A stretch of 64,000 nucleotides of DNA from Geodermatophilaceae bacterium URHB0062 (GTDB lineage: Bacteria; Actinomycetota; Actinomycetes; Mycobacteriales; Geodermatophilaceae): NCBI GenBank assembly GCA_000620185.1, contig JHVO01000016.1, positions 117,159 through 181,158 of the forward strand, written 5' to 3'. The notes beneath the pieces were generated by a model. The model saw nothing but the letters and a program-made list of their open reading frames with translations, did not search any database and was not told the DNA's origin. Within the stretch, counting starts at the first letter, position 1. Each line of letters opens with the position of its first letter. Made by a program: the position numbers and the translations under genes. Shown here piece by piece: positions 7,833-17,405 of this stretch.

Positions 7833-7838
7833 TACGAT
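7833..7838 (+). promoter_or_regulatory. Possible -10 element of the fhaA operon
   Basis: TACGAT lies 47 bases before the fhaA start and fits the actinobacterial -10 pattern TANNNT. No convincing -35 is visible. Confidence 0.3.
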
Positions 7839-7884
7839 CACGTTGGCACAGCATGACAACCGGGGCGACCGCAAAGGAGCGACT

Positions 7885-8712
7885 GTGGGTGTGCTGCAGC
7901 GCTTCGAGCGACGGCTCGAAGGCATGGTCGGCCTGGCGTTCGCGCGCATCTTCAAGGGCAAGGTGCACCCGGCCGAGATCGCCAAGGCCCTGCAGCGCGA
8001 GGCCGACGAGCAGCGCTCCGTCCTCGGCGAGGGCCGCGTGCTGGCGCCCAACGTCTACGTCGTCCGCCTCGGCGAGACCGACTTCGGCCACCTCGGCCAG
8101 TGGTCGGACCAGCTGGCCTCCGAGCTCGCCGACATGGTCTCCGAGCACATCGACGACGAGGGCTACCAGGTCTTCGACAAGGTGACCGTGCGGCTCGAGC
8201 AGGACGACGACCTGCCCACCGGCGTCTTCGAGGTCAGCTCCCTGGTCGCCGACCCCGCCGCGCAGCCGGCGTCCCGCGAGGAGTTCGCCGTCCCCCCGCC
8301 GACCGGCGGCCCCATGACCGGCCACCCCCCGCTCCCGCCGCTCCCCCCGCTGCGCGGGCGGGTGTCCGGCGACACCGGCAGGCAGGGTCCCTCGATCACC
8401 GGCCGCGCCGGCTCCCGGCCCGGCGTCACGCACGTCCTCGTCGTCGACGGTCCGGGCACCCGGCACGAGCTCACTACCGGGCGCAACGTCATCGGCCGCG
8501 GCACGGAGGCCGACATCCGCCTGCCCGACACCGGCGTCAGCCGCAAGCACGTCGACGTCGTCCTCGACGGCGGCACGGCGACGGCGGAGGACCTGGGCTC
8601 CACCAACGGCACCCTCGTCAACGGCCGCCGGATCACCCGGCAGCCGCTCTCGGACGGCGACGTCATCCGCATCGGCCACTCGGTGCTCGTCTACCGGCAG
8701 GACGGCGCGTGA
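7885..8712 (+). CDS. fhaA: FhaA-like protein (DUF3662 plus FHA domain)
   Basis: The 275-residue protein has an N-terminal DUF3662 domain (residues 1-125; GVLQRFERRLEGMVGLAFAR and FKGKVHPAEIAKAL), a Pro/Gly-rich linker, and a C-terminal FHA domain (about 190-270; GRNVIGRG, SRKHVDV, LGSTNGTLVNG). FHA domains bind phosphothreonine. In mycobacteria FhaA binds the phosphorylated pseudokinase partner of MurJ and helps control peptidoglycan synthesis. The GTG at 7885 has AAAGGAGCG upstream. It is the first gene of the operon to pknB; its likely partner kinases are encoded downstream and the pseudokinase at 50.7-52.5 kb. Confidence 0.93.
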   Translation: MGVLQRFERRLEGMVGLAFARIFKGKVHPAEIAKALQREADEQRSVLGEGRVLAPNVYVVRLGETDFGHLGQWSDQLASELADMVSEHIDDEGYQVFDKVTVRLEQDDDLPTGVFEVSSLVADPAAQPASREEFAVPPPTGGPMTGHPPLPPLPPLRGRVSGDTGRQGPSITGRAGSRPGVTHVLVVDGPGTRHELTTGRNVIGRGTEADIRLPDTGVSRKHVDVVLDGGTATAEDLGSTNGTLVNGRRITRQPLSDGDVIRIGHSVLVYRQDGA

Positions 8713-8779
8713 GCCGGCCGACGCAGGCGCGCACCAGCACTCCCCGGTACGGCAGGGCCGCACGGAGGGGCGCACGGTC

Positions 8780-9244
8780 GTGACCCCGGAGATCGTCCTT
8801 CAGGTGTTCCGCTTCGGCTTCCTGCTGCTGCTGTGGCTGTTCATCTTCGCCGCGTTCCGCGTGGTGCGCGCCGACCTGTTCGGCGGCCGCGCCGGCCGCG
8901 TCACCGCCGTGCCGCCCCGCGCGGCGCCCGCCGGACGCAAGCGTGGGCAGAAGGGCCCACGCACCCTGGTGGTCACCGCCGGCCCGCTGGTCGGCACCAA
9001 GATCACCCTGGGCGACCAGCCGATCCTCATCGGCCGCGCCGACGACTCGACCCTCGTCCTCACCGACGACTTCGCCAGCTCGCGGCACGCGCGGCTGACC
9101 AACCGCGGCGGCCAGTGGTACGTCGAGGACCTGGGCTCGACCAACGGCACCTACCTCGATCAGCAGCGCGTGCAGGGCCCCCTGCTGATCAGCCCCGGCC
9201 AGCCGATCCGCATCGGCCAGACCGCACTGGAGCTGCGTACGTGA
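8780..9244 (+). CDS. fhaB: FhaB/FipA-like membrane-anchored FHA protein
   Basis: The 154-residue protein starts with one transmembrane helix (residues about 8-27; FRFGFLLLLWLFIFAAFRVV), a basic stretch, then an FHA domain from about 65 to 152 with ILIGRADD, SSRHARL and DLGSTNGTYLD phosphopeptide-binding loops. The mycobacterial FhaB (FipA) localises at the septum and is phosphorylated by PknA/PknB. The GTG at 8780 follows CGGAGGGG. It is 67 bases after fhaA and 106 bases before pstP, the standard operon order. Confidence 0.92.
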   Translation: MTPEIVLQVFRFGFLLLLWLFIFAAFRVVRADLFGGRAGRVTAVPPRAAPAGRKRGQKGPRTLVVTAGPLVGTKITLGDQPILIGRADDSTLVLTDDFASSRHARLTNRGGQWYVEDLGSTNGTYLDQQRVQGPLLISPGQPIRIGQTALELRT

Positions 9245-9350
9245 TCGAGCTCTCGGGCGGACACGGGCGCTCTGCCTCGTCGGTTGCGACCTCACCGTTG
9301 GGCACAGCATGCTGGGGGACACGCCGCCGGGGCGTCGACGAGGAGGCCGC

Positions 9351-10814
9351 GTGACCCTCGTCCTGCGCTATGCGGCGCGCTCGGACCGCGGCCTGATCCG
9401 CGGCAACAACCAGGACTCGGTCTACGCCGGGCCCCGGTTGCTCGCGGTCGCCGACGGCATGGGTGGCCACGCCGCCGGAGACGTCGCGAGCAAGGTCGTC
9501 ATCGCCGCGCTCGAGCACCTCGACGACGACGCGCCGTCCGGCGACATGCTGCAGTCGATGCGCCAGGCGGTCTTCGAGGGCAGCGAGCACCTGCGCGAGG
9601 TGATCCGGGAGTCCCCGCAGCTGGAGGGCATGGGCACCACGCTCACCGCCATCCTGTTCGCCGGCGGCCGGCTCGCCCTCTGCCACGTCGGCGACTCCCG
9701 CGCCTACCTCATGCGCGACGGCCAGATGTCGCAGATCACGCACGACGACACGTTCGTCCAGACGCTGATCGACGACGGCCGGATCACCGCCGAGGAGGCG
9801 AACACCCACCCGCAGCGGTCGCTGCTGCTCCGCGCGCTCAACGGCCAGGACGTCGAGCCCGACCTGTCCATGCGCGAGGCGCGAGAGGGCGACCGCTACC
9901 TGCTCTGCTCCGACGGACTCTCCGGCGTCGTGAGCGAGGAGACGCTGGCCGAGGCGCTGAAGGATCCCGACCCCCAGTCGACCGCGGACCGGCTCATCGA
10001 GCTGGCGCTGCGCAGCGGTGGGCCGGACAACGTGACCGTGATCGTGGCCGACGTGATCGACGACGGCGGCCGCGGCGGCGCGCTCATGGAGCCCGTGGTC
10101 GACGGCGCGGCCGGTGGCAACGTCGGGCAGCGCGAGGTCGACCGCCGGTCGGCGGCCGGCCGGGCCGCCCTCGCCGATCCCGCGGCCGCACCGCCGCCGA
10201 CACCGACACCGCCGACGGGCGGTGGCCCCTCCGCCCGCCGCCGCCCGCTGCGATTCCTCCTGGTGGCGGTGGCTGCACTCGTCGTGCTCGTGGCGGGATC
10301 GGTCGGTACCTACGCCTGGGCGCTCGGCCACTGGTTCGTGGGGGTCGACGGCAAGGGCGGCGACGAACAGGTCGCCGTCTTCCGCGGACTGAACGTCTCG
10401 GTGGTCGGCTTCGACCTCTACGAGCTCGACCAGGACACGGGCCTCGCGCTCGCGGACCTCGAGCCGGCCGTGCGGAACCGCGTGCGCGGCGGCATCACCG
10501 CCGACAACCCGGACGCCGCCGACCGCATCCTCGACCGCCTCCGCGCCGAGCAGTTGCCCCTCTGCCCGCTCCCGGAGCAGACCTCCGCGTCCGCCGGCAC
10601 GAGCGCACCCGCGGCGACACCGACGCGGACCGCTCCCGCGGCCGGCACGACCCCCCGGCCGCCGGCCGCCAGCGGCGTACCGGCGGGCACCAGCGCCGCC
10701 TCCGCCCCCCGGACGACGCCCGCCCCCCGCACTCCGGTGACCCCCGCGACCACGACGCCGACCCGGACGACCCCGTCGTCCGAGCCGGGAGTGAGCTGCC
10801 GGGAGGAGAACTAG
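9351..10814 (+). CDS. pstP: PP2C Ser/Thr phosphatase PstP
   Basis: The 487-residue protein has an N-terminal PPM phosphatase domain (about 1-240) with the metal-binding motifs SDRGLIRGNNQDS, ADGMGGHAAGD, HVGDSRAYL and GGPDNVTVI. A disordered segment leads to one transmembrane helix (LLVAVAALVVLVAGSVGTYAW, about 300-320), then an extracellular part ending in a Pro/Thr-rich tail. PstP dephosphorylates PknA/PknB and their targets, including FHA proteins. GTG 9351 with AGGAGG nine bases upstream was preferred to an ATG at 9309 with no ribosome-binding site. Confidence 0.94.
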   Translation: MTLVLRYAARSDRGLIRGNNQDSVYAGPRLLAVADGMGGHAAGDVASKVVIAALEHLDDDAPSGDMLQSMRQAVFEGSEHLREVIRESPQLEGMGTTLTAILFAGGRLALCHVGDSRAYLMRDGQMSQITHDDTFVQTLIDDGRITAEEANTHPQRSLLLRALNGQDVEPDLSMREAREGDRYLLCSDGLSGVVSEETLAEALKDPDPQSTADRLIELALRSGGPDNVTVIVADVIDDGGRGGALMEPVVDGAAGGNVGQREVDRRSAAGRAALADPAAAPPPTPTPPTGGGPSARRRPLRFLLVAVAALVVLVAGSVGTYAWALGHWFVGVDGKGGDEQVAVFRGLNVSVVGFDLYELDQDTGLALADLEPAVRNRVRGGITADNPDAADRILDRLRAEQLPLCPLPEQTSASAGTSAPAATPTRTAPAAGTTPRPPAASGVPAGTSAASAPRTTPAPRTPVTPATTTPTRTTPSSEPGVSCREEN

Positions 10815-10854
10815 TGAGCGCCGCAGGCTCCGGTTCCCCACTGGAGGTGTGTTG

Positions 10855-12273
10855 ATGGCCGGGCCGAGCACCGACCCCCGCGCCGCGGCCGCCGGCGTCG
10901 GCAGCACCGTCCCGAAGCGACGCGGCACCGAGGCGGCGCTGCTCGGGTTCGCCGTGCTGATCACCGTCGTCGCCCAGTGCATCGTCGACCTCACCGTCAC
11001 CGGCTCGCTCAGCACCGAGCTGGCCACCTTCAGCGCCTGGATCGCCGGGCTCTGGGTGGCCGCGCACCTCGTCGTCCGGCGCCTGGCCCCGTACGCCGAC
11101 CCCCTGCTGCTGCCCGCCGTCGCGCTGCTGGTGGGTCTCGGCCTCGCGATCATCCACCGCCTCGACCTGGCCGGCGAGCAGGGCGAGAAGGCCGGCCGGG
11201 AGGACGCCCCGGTCCAGCTGCTGTGGGCCACGATCGGGGTGGTCCTGTTCATCGTGATCCTGACGGTGATCCGCGACCACCGGGTGCTCGCGCGCTACGC
11301 CTACACGCTGGCCCTGGTCGGCCTCGCACTGCTGGCGCTGCCCGCGCTGCTGCCCGCCTCGATGTCCACCGTCAACGGCGCGAAGATCTGGATCCGGCTG
11401 GCCGGGTTCTCCATCCAGCCGGGCGAGTTCGCGAAGATCTGCCTGATCGTCTTCTTCGCCGCCTACCTGGTCGACAAGCGCGACGTCCTGGCCCTCGCGA
11501 GCCGGAAGGTGGCCGGGGTCGAGCTGCCCCGCGGCCGCGACCTCGGCCCGGTGCTCATGGCGTGGGTGATCTCGATCCTCGTGCTGGTCTTCGAGCGCGA
11601 CCTGGGCAGCTCGCTGCTGCTGTTCGGCATCTTCGTCGTGATGCTCTACGTCGCCACGGAGCGCGCCAGCTGGCTGCTCATCGGCCTCGCCCTCTTCGCC
11701 GGCGGCGCGTTCATCGCGTACCAGATCTTCGGGCACGTGCGTGACCGCGTGGACACCTGGCTCGACCCCTTCGCCTACGAGAACGGCGCCGGCTACCAGC
11801 TCGTGCAGTCGCTGTTCGGCCTCGGCACGGGCGGCCTGTTCGGCGCCGGCCTCGGCGGTGGGCGCCCCGACCAGGTGCCGGTCGCCAAGAGCGACTTCAT
11901 CGCCTCGGCGGTAGGCGAGGAACTCGGCCTCTTCGGGCTGGTCGCGGTGATCGTCCTCTACCTGATCCTGGTCGAGCGCGGTCTGCGCACCTCGCTCATC
12001 GTGCGTGACGCGTTCGGCAAGCTGCTCGCCGCCGGCCTGGCGTTCGCGCTGGCGTGGCAGGTGTTCGTCGTCCTCGGCGGTGTCACCGGGCTCCTGCCGC
12101 TGACCGGCCTGACCACGCCGTTCCTGGCATACGGCGGCTCGTCGCTGGTCGCCAACTTCGGGCTGGTGGCGCTCCTGGTGCGGGCGAGCGACGCGGCTCG
12201 GCGCCCGGCCGCTCCGCACCCCGCCCCGGCGCCGCAGCTCGGCGAGGCACCGACGGAGGTGGTGCAGCCGTGA
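10855..12273 (+). CDS. rodA: SEDS peptidoglycan glycosyltransferase RodA/FtsW type
   Basis: The 472-residue polytopic membrane protein (about ten to twelve helices) is of the SEDS family, which polymerises lipid II into glycan strands. Typical landmarks are SMSTVNGAKIWIRLAGFSIQPGEFAKI, the loop with YQLVQSLFGLGTGGLFGAGLGGG, and AVGEELGLFGLV. The stop overlaps the start of the adjacent class B PBP by four bases, the cognate transpeptidase partner. ATG 10855 follows TGGAGG with seven bases spacing; GTG 10849 and TTG 10852 are too close to it. Its place beside pbpA and pknA/B makes RodA more likely than FtsW. Confidence 0.93.
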   Translation: MAGPSTDPRAAAAGVGSTVPKRRGTEAALLGFAVLITVVAQCIVDLTVTGSLSTELATFSAWIAGLWVAAHLVVRRLAPYADPLLLPAVALLVGLGLAIIHRLDLAGEQGEKAGREDAPVQLLWATIGVVLFIVILTVIRDHRVLARYAYTLALVGLALLALPALLPASMSTVNGAKIWIRLAGFSIQPGEFAKICLIVFFAAYLVDKRDVLALASRKVAGVELPRGRDLGPVLMAWVISILVLVFERDLGSSLLLFGIFVVMLYVATERASWLLIGLALFAGGAFIAYQIFGHVRDRVDTWLDPFAYENGAGYQLVQSLFGLGTGGLFGAGLGGGRPDQVPVAKSDFIASAVGEELGLFGLVAVIVLYLILVERGLRTSLIVRDAFGKLLAAGLAFALAWQVFVVLGGVTGLLPLTGLTTPFLAYGGSSLVANFGLVALLVRASDAARRPAAPHPAPAPQLGEAPTEVVQP

Positions 12274-13715
12274 ACGCGCCCCTGCGCCGCGTCGCGATCA
12301 GCGTGCTCGTCCTGTTCACGATGCTGATCATCAACGTGAACTACATCCAGGTCGTGCGGTCCGACGAGCTGCGCAACGCCCCCGGCAACACCCGCGTGCT
12401 GGCCGAGGAGTACGACCGGGAACGCGGCTCGATCATCGTGGGCGGCGACCCGATCGCGATGTCGGTGGCCACTGACGACCGGCTCACCTACCTGCGTCAG
12501 TACCCGCAGGGGGAGCTGTATGCCGGGATCACCGGGTACTACTCCCTGGTCTACGGCAACACCGGGATGGAGCGGGCGGAGAACCCGGTGCTGGCCGGCT
12601 CCGACCCCCGCCTGTTCGTGCGCCGCCTGGCCGACCTGTTCACCGGGCGCGACCCGGCCGGTGGCGACGTCGTCCTCACGCTGGACCCGGCCGTGCAGAA
12701 GGCCGCCATGGCCGGCCTCCAGGGCAAGACCGGAGCGGTGGTCGCGCTCGATCCGTCGACCGGCGCGATCCTCGGCATGGCCAGCACGCCGACCTTCGAT
12801 CCGAACAAGCTCTCGAGCCACGAGCCCAGGAAGATCCGCGACTACGCGGCCCAGCTCGACAAGGCCAGCCCCGACCCGCGCGTGAACCAGGCGACCCGCG
12901 AGCGGTACCCACCCGGGTCGATCTTCAAGGTCATCGTCTCCGCCGCCGCGCTGGAGAACGGCTACACGCCCGAGTCGATGCTCAAGGCCCCCAACGAGCT
13001 GGACCTGCCGGGCACGTCGGCGACGATCAAGAACTTCGGCGGCAGCAGCTGCAACGGCGGCGCCGACCAGTCGCTGATCGACGCCCTCACCGTGTCCTGC
13101 AACACCGCCTTCGCCCAGCTCGGCATGGACCTCGGCGTGGACAAGGTACGCGCGATGGCCGAGGCGTTCGGCATGGACGGCGAGAGCTTCGAGATCCCGC
13201 TCTCGGTGACCGGCAGCACCGTGGGAAACATCGACAGCAAGGCGGCGCTGGCGCAGTCCTCGATCGGTCAGCGGGACGTGGCGGCCACCCCGCTGCAGGC
13301 CGCGATGATCGCCGCGACCGTGGCCAACCACGGCAAGCTCATGAAGCCCTACCTGGTCGACCAGATGCGGGCGCCCGACCTCACCGTGATCGACCGCACC
13401 GATCCGGAGGAGTTCAAGAAGCCGATCTCCCCCGAGATCGCCGACCAGCTGACCACGATGATGGAGAGCGTGGTCGAGAACGGCTCGGGCAAGGCCGCCA
13501 AGCTGCCGGGCGTCAAGGTCGCCGGCAAGACCGGCACCGCCCAGGTCGGCGAGGGCGTGCCCGACCACAACTGGTTCATCGGCTTCGCCCCGGCCGACGA
13601 CCCGAAGATCGCCGTCGCCGTCTTCGTCAAGAACGGCGGCGGCACCGGCGGCGGGATCGCCGCCCCGATCGCCCATGACGTCCTGCAGGCCTACCTCGAC
13701 GGGCACGGTGGCTGA
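12270..13715 (+). CDS. pbpA: Class B penicillin-binding protein PbpA
   Basis: The 481-residue protein has an N-terminal membrane anchor (residues 8-25), a short non-catalytic domain, and a transpeptidase domain with all three active-site motifs: SIFK (Ser217, Lys220), SCN (276-278) and KTG (420-422). It cross-links peptidoglycan together with the SEDS partner encoded just upstream. The start GTG at 12270 overlaps the rodA stop (GTGA), and its stop overlaps the pknA start (TGATG), so translation of the three is probably coupled. Length matches mycobacterial PbpA. Confidence 0.94.
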   Translation: MNAPLRRVAISVLVLFTMLIINVNYIQVVRSDELRNAPGNTRVLAEEYDRERGSIIVGGDPIAMSVATDDRLTYLRQYPQGELYAGITGYYSLVYGNTGMERAENPVLAGSDPRLFVRRLADLFTGRDPAGGDVVLTLDPAVQKAAMAGLQGKTGAVVALDPSTGAILGMASTPTFDPNKLSSHEPRKIRDYAAQLDKASPDPRVNQATRERYPPGSIFKVIVSAAALENGYTPESMLKAPNELDLPGTSATIKNFGGSSCNGGADQSLIDALTVSCNTAFAQLGMDLGVDKVRAMAEAFGMDGESFEIPLSVTGSTVGNIDSKAALAQSSIGQRDVAATPLQAAMIAATVANHGKLMKPYLVDQMRAPDLTVIDRTDPEEFKKPISPEIADQLTTMMESVVENGSGKAAKLPGVKVAGKTGTAQVGEGVPDHNWFIGFAPADDPKIAVAVFVKNGGGTGGGIAAPIAHDVLQAYLDGHGG

Positions 13716-15403
13716 TGACGCTGTCCACGGGGAGCCTGCTCGCCGGCCGCTACGAGATCACCGCACCGATCGCCACGGGCGGCATGGGTGAGGTGTGGAA
13801 GGCCCGCGACCGGGTCCTCGACCGGGTCGTGGCGGCGAAGGTGCTGCGCAGTGAGTACACCGGCGACCCGAGCTTCTTGGCCCGCTTCCGCAACGAGGCC
13901 CGGCACACCGCCGCGCTGACCCACCCCAACATCGCCTCGGTCTACGACTACGGCGAGACGGTCGACGACTCGGGCACGCAGCAGCTCGCGTTCCTCGTGA
14001 TGGAGTTCGTCGACGGCCAGCCGCTCGTCTCGATCCTGCACGACGAGGGCCGGCTGCCCGTCGACTGGACGCTCCACGTCCTCAGCCAGTCCGCCGACGG
14101 CCTCTCGGCCGCCCACAAGGCCGGCGTCGTCCACCGCGACATCAAGCCGGGCAACCTGATGGTGCGGCCCGACGGCGTGGTCAAGCTGACGGACTTCGGC
14201 ATCGCCCAGGCCCGAGACGCCGCTCCGCTCACCCGCACCGGCATGGTCGTCGGCACCGCCCAGTACCTCTCCCCCGAGCAGGCGCAGGGCATGGAGGTCA
14301 CCGCGGCCTCGGACGTCTACTCGCTGGGCGTGGTCGCCTACGAGTGCCTCTCCGGCGCCCGCCCGTTCGACGGCGCCTCCCAGGTCGCGATCGCACTGGC
14401 GCACATCAACCGGCCTCCCCCGCCACTGCCTGCCGACGTGCCGCCCGCCGTCCGGCTGCTCGTGGAGCGGGCACTGGCCAAGGACCCCGCCGACCGCTTC
14501 CCCGACGGCGGCGCCTTCGCCGAGGCGGTCCGGCGGGTGGCCGCGGGCGGTCCCCTCGCCGCCGCCGTCCCCTCGAACGCCCCGGCCACCACGCCCACCC
14601 AGGTCGTCGGCGGAGCCGCCGACGGCCGGACCGCGGTCTTCGCCGCGCCGGTCACCGGAGCGGCGGCGGGTGCGGTCGCCGCCGGCGCGGCCGGTCCGGC
14701 GACCGGGCCCGCCGGTCCGATGCCGCCGCTGCAGGCTCCGGACAACGACGCCTGGCTGGACGAGCGGGACGAGCCACCGGCGGACGACGGCCGGCGCCGG
14801 CGGGCGATCTGGATCGCCGTCGCGACCGTCGTCCTGCTCCTGCTGGGCCTCGGCGCGTGGCTGCTGCTCTCCAACACCGGCAAGGACCCCGGGGAGACCG
14901 CCCGCACGACCACGTCCGTGACCACCTCGGCGGGTGCGGCGGCGATAACCCTCGACCCGGCCGACTACATCGGCAAGGACGGCGACGCGGTCGAGGCCGA
15001 ACTCGACGCGCTGGGCCTCGACGCCGCCCAGGACGTGGCGAGCAGGGCGATGATCCGCGACGCCGGACAGGACCTGTCACCCGGCGAGGTGGCCGCCGTC
15101 CTGCCGGCGGGGACCCCGCTGCCGCAGGGCTCGAAGGTCACCGTGTACGTCGTCCCGGCCGGCGACGGCGGCAGCCAGGCGCCGACCACGATGCAGACGA
15201 CCCAGAACACCACGGCTGCGCCGACCACGACGGCAGCTCCGACGACGCAGGTCACCACGACGGCGCCGCCGACCACCGAGACGACCACCACCGAGGCACC
15301 CACGACGTCGTCGTCGGCGGCAGGGAGCTCACCGACCCTCACGTCGCCGACGGTGACCGATACACCCTCGGCTGGGGCCGTTGATCCGGGTGGCAACGGG
15401 TGA
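13715..15403 (+). CDS. pknA: Ser/Thr protein kinase PknA
   Basis: This 562-residue receptor-like kinase has its catalytic domain at residues 10-275: the glycine loop IATGGMGEV, Lys42, HRD at 140-142, DFG at 160-162, and an activation loop with TRT at 173-175 suited to autophosphorylation. An Ala/Pro-rich juxtamembrane region, one transmembrane helix (IWIAVATVVLLLLGLGAWLLL), one PASTA-like outer domain, and a Thr-rich low-complexity tail follow. In related bacteria PknA controls septation and cell shape by phosphorylating Wag31, FtsZ and MurJ partners. Mycobacterial PknA lacks an outer PASTA domain, so this tail is a lineage difference. Confidence 0.92.
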   Translation: MTLSTGSLLAGRYEITAPIATGGMGEVWKARDRVLDRVVAAKVLRSEYTGDPSFLARFRNEARHTAALTHPNIASVYDYGETVDDSGTQQLAFLVMEFVDGQPLVSILHDEGRLPVDWTLHVLSQSADGLSAAHKAGVVHRDIKPGNLMVRPDGVVKLTDFGIAQARDAAPLTRTGMVVGTAQYLSPEQAQGMEVTAASDVYSLGVVAYECLSGARPFDGASQVAIALAHINRPPPPLPADVPPAVRLLVERALAKDPADRFPDGGAFAEAVRRVAAGGPLAAAVPSNAPATTPTQVVGGAADGRTAVFAAPVTGAAAGAVAAGAAGPATGPAGPMPPLQAPDNDAWLDERDEPPADDGRRRRAIWIAVATVVLLLLGLGAWLLLSNTGKDPGETARTTTSVTTSAGAAAITLDPADYIGKDGDAVEAELDALGLDAAQDVASRAMIRDAGQDLSPGEVAAVLPAGTPLPQGSKVTVYVVPAGDGGSQAPTTMQTTQNTTAAPTTTAAPTTQVTTTAPPTTETTTTEAPTTSSSAAGSSPTLTSPTVTDTPSAGAVDPGGNG

Positions 15404-15557
15404 GACGGCGGCACCCCCGTGGCATCCGGGGACGGGCGGTCGGAGCGGATACGCTCGCGCGGATTCCCATGCGTGTACTCCGCCCGAACCATCGCGCCCG
15501 CCCCCTCTCCGCGGCGCGTCCCCGGACGACGCACCATCCCGCCCGAGAGGACCTCCG

Positions 15558-17330
15558 ATGACCACGCCGCAGGTGCTCGGCGATCGCTACGAGATCGGCG
15601 GGGTCCTCGGACGCGGCGGCATGGCGGAGGTACACCGCGGCCGCGACCTGCGCCTCGGCCGCGAGGTCGCGGTCAAGGTCCTGCGCAGCGACCTGGCCCG
15701 TGACCCGTCGTTCCAGGTGCGGTTCCGCCGCGAGGCACAGGCCTCGGCGTCGCTGAACCACCCCGCGATCGTCGCCGTCTACGACACCGGCGAGGACCGC
15801 ACGGCCACCGGCGCGACGCCCTACATCGTCATGGAGTACGTGGAGGGCGAGACCCTCCGCGACGTGATCCGCCGCGAGGGGCAGCTCACGCCGGAGCGTG
15901 CGATGCGGTTCGCCGCCGACGTCTGCGGAGCGCTCGACTTCAGCCACCGGAACGGCATCGTGCACCGGGACGTGAAGCCGGGCAACATCATGATCACGCC
16001 CGAGGGCGCGGTCAAGGTCATGGACTTCGGCATCGCCCGCGCCGTCTCCGACAGCGCCGCCACGATGACGTCGACGGCGGCGGTGATCGGCACCGCCCAG
16101 TACCTCTCCCCCGAGCAGGCCCGCGGTGAGGGTGTCGACGCCCGGTCCGACGTCTACTCGGTCGGCTGCATGCTCTACGAGCTGGTGACCGGCGCCCCGC
16201 CGTTCACCGGCGACTCCCCCGTGGCCGTGGCGTACCAGCACGTGCGCGAGGACCCCCGGCTGCCGTCGTCGATCAATCCCCGCGTGCCGCCGGAGCTCGA
16301 CGCCATCGTGCTGAAGTCGATGAGCAAGAACCCGGCCAACCGGTACCAGTCGGCCGCAGAGATGCGCAACGACCTGCTCCGGGCGCTGGCCGGTCAGCGG
16401 GTCCAAGCCACGCCGGTGATGGGCGACGCCGAGAAGACCACCATCCTCGCGGCGCCTCCCGGCGGGTACGACTACGGCGAGGACGACTGGGACGACCAGG
16501 ACGACGCCCGTCGCCGCAAGCGCCGGATCATCGCGATCGTCGCCGCGGTGGCGGCCGTGCTGCTCATCGGCGGCGTCGTCGCGGCCGTGCTGCTCAACCG
16601 CGACCCCGAGCAGCCCGCCGTCCAGCAGGTCGCCGTGCCCGGCATCCTCAACCAGGACCAGGCCGCGGCGGAGGCCGCGCTGAAGGCGGCCGGCCTCGAG
16701 GTCGGCACCGTGACGCAGGCCCCGAGCGACGAGGACCAGGTCGGCAAGGTCATCCAGACCGACCCCGCCGGTGGCACCCGCGTCGACGAGGGCACCACGG
16801 TGAACCTGACCGTCGGCACCGGCCCCGACGCCATCACCGTGCCGAACGTCGTCGGACTCACCGAGGACGAGGCTCGCGCCAACCTGGAGAACGCCGGCTT
16901 CAACCCCGCCAGCGTCAGCACGCGCCAGGTCTCCTCGCTCGCGGAGAAGGGCCGGGTCACCGCGGTCACGCCGGAGCAGAACTCGCAGGCGTCGCCGAAC
17001 CAGGCGATCGTCCTGAGCATCTCGCTGGGCACCATCGAGCTGCCCGACGTCCAGGGCAAGACCGAGGACGAGGCCCGGAGCATCCTGACCGACGCCGGGT
17101 TCAGCGCCGGCCAGATCGTCTCGCAGAGCGTGGAGCGGGACGATGCCGCCGAGGGCACCGTGGTCGAGACCCAGCCGGGTCCGAAGAGCGCCGTCGGGGC
17201 CGGCCAGGAGATCACCCTGCTGGTCGCCGTCCCCATCCCGCCGGAGCCCACGCCTACCACGGCGCCGTCGGCCACGACTTCGTCCACCCCGCCGTCGGAC
17301 ACGCCCACGACGGAGCCGAAGAAGAACTGA
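15558..17330 (+). CDS. pknB: PASTA-domain Ser/Thr protein kinase PknB
   Basis: The 590-residue kinase has Lys40, HRD at 136-138, DFG at 156-158, and activation-loop Thr171/Thr173, the same numbers as in mycobacterial PknB. A membrane helix (IIAIVAAVAAVLLIGGVVAAVLL) follows near residue 320, then three PASTA repeats (VAVPGILNQ.., ITVPNVVGLT.., IELPDVQGKT..) that sense muropeptides or lipid II, and a short Thr/Pro tail. Mycobacterial PknB has four PASTA repeats. ATG 15558 follows GAGAGGA; 154 bases separate it from pknA. A strong bidirectional terminator follows. Confidence 0.95.
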   Translation: MTTPQVLGDRYEIGGVLGRGGMAEVHRGRDLRLGREVAVKVLRSDLARDPSFQVRFRREAQASASLNHPAIVAVYDTGEDRTATGATPYIVMEYVEGETLRDVIRREGQLTPERAMRFAADVCGALDFSHRNGIVHRDVKPGNIMITPEGAVKVMDFGIARAVSDSAATMTSTAAVIGTAQYLSPEQARGEGVDARSDVYSVGCMLYELVTGAPPFTGDSPVAVAYQHVREDPRLPSSINPRVPPELDAIVLKSMSKNPANRYQSAAEMRNDLLRALAGQRVQATPVMGDAEKTTILAAPPGGYDYGEDDWDDQDDARRRKRRIIAIVAAVAAVLLIGGVVAAVLLNRDPEQPAVQQVAVPGILNQDQAAAEAALKAAGLEVGTVTQAPSDEDQVGKVIQTDPAGGTRVDEGTTVNLTVGTGPDAITVPNVVGLTEDEARANLENAGFNPASVSTRQVSSLAEKGRVTAVTPEQNSQASPNQAIVLSISLGTIELPDVQGKTEDEARSILTDAGFSAGQIVSQSVERDDAAEGTVVETQPGPKSAVGAGQEITLLVAVPIPPEPTPTTAPSATTSSTPPSDTPTTEPKKN

Positions 17331-17342
17331 GACGCGCATGAC

Positions 17343-17380
17343 ACGAGGGCCCCTTCCCCAGCCGGGGAAGGGGCCCTCGT
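17343..17380. terminator. Bidirectional terminator between pknB and trpG
   Basis: A perfect 17-bp stem (17343-17359 with 17364-17380) with a four-base AGCC loop lies between two convergent genes, 12 bases past the pknB stop. The arms begin ACGAGGGCCCC. No T-run. Confidence 0.85.
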
Positions 17381-17405
17381 GCGTTCCAGGCGGGTGGTGG
17401 GCCGG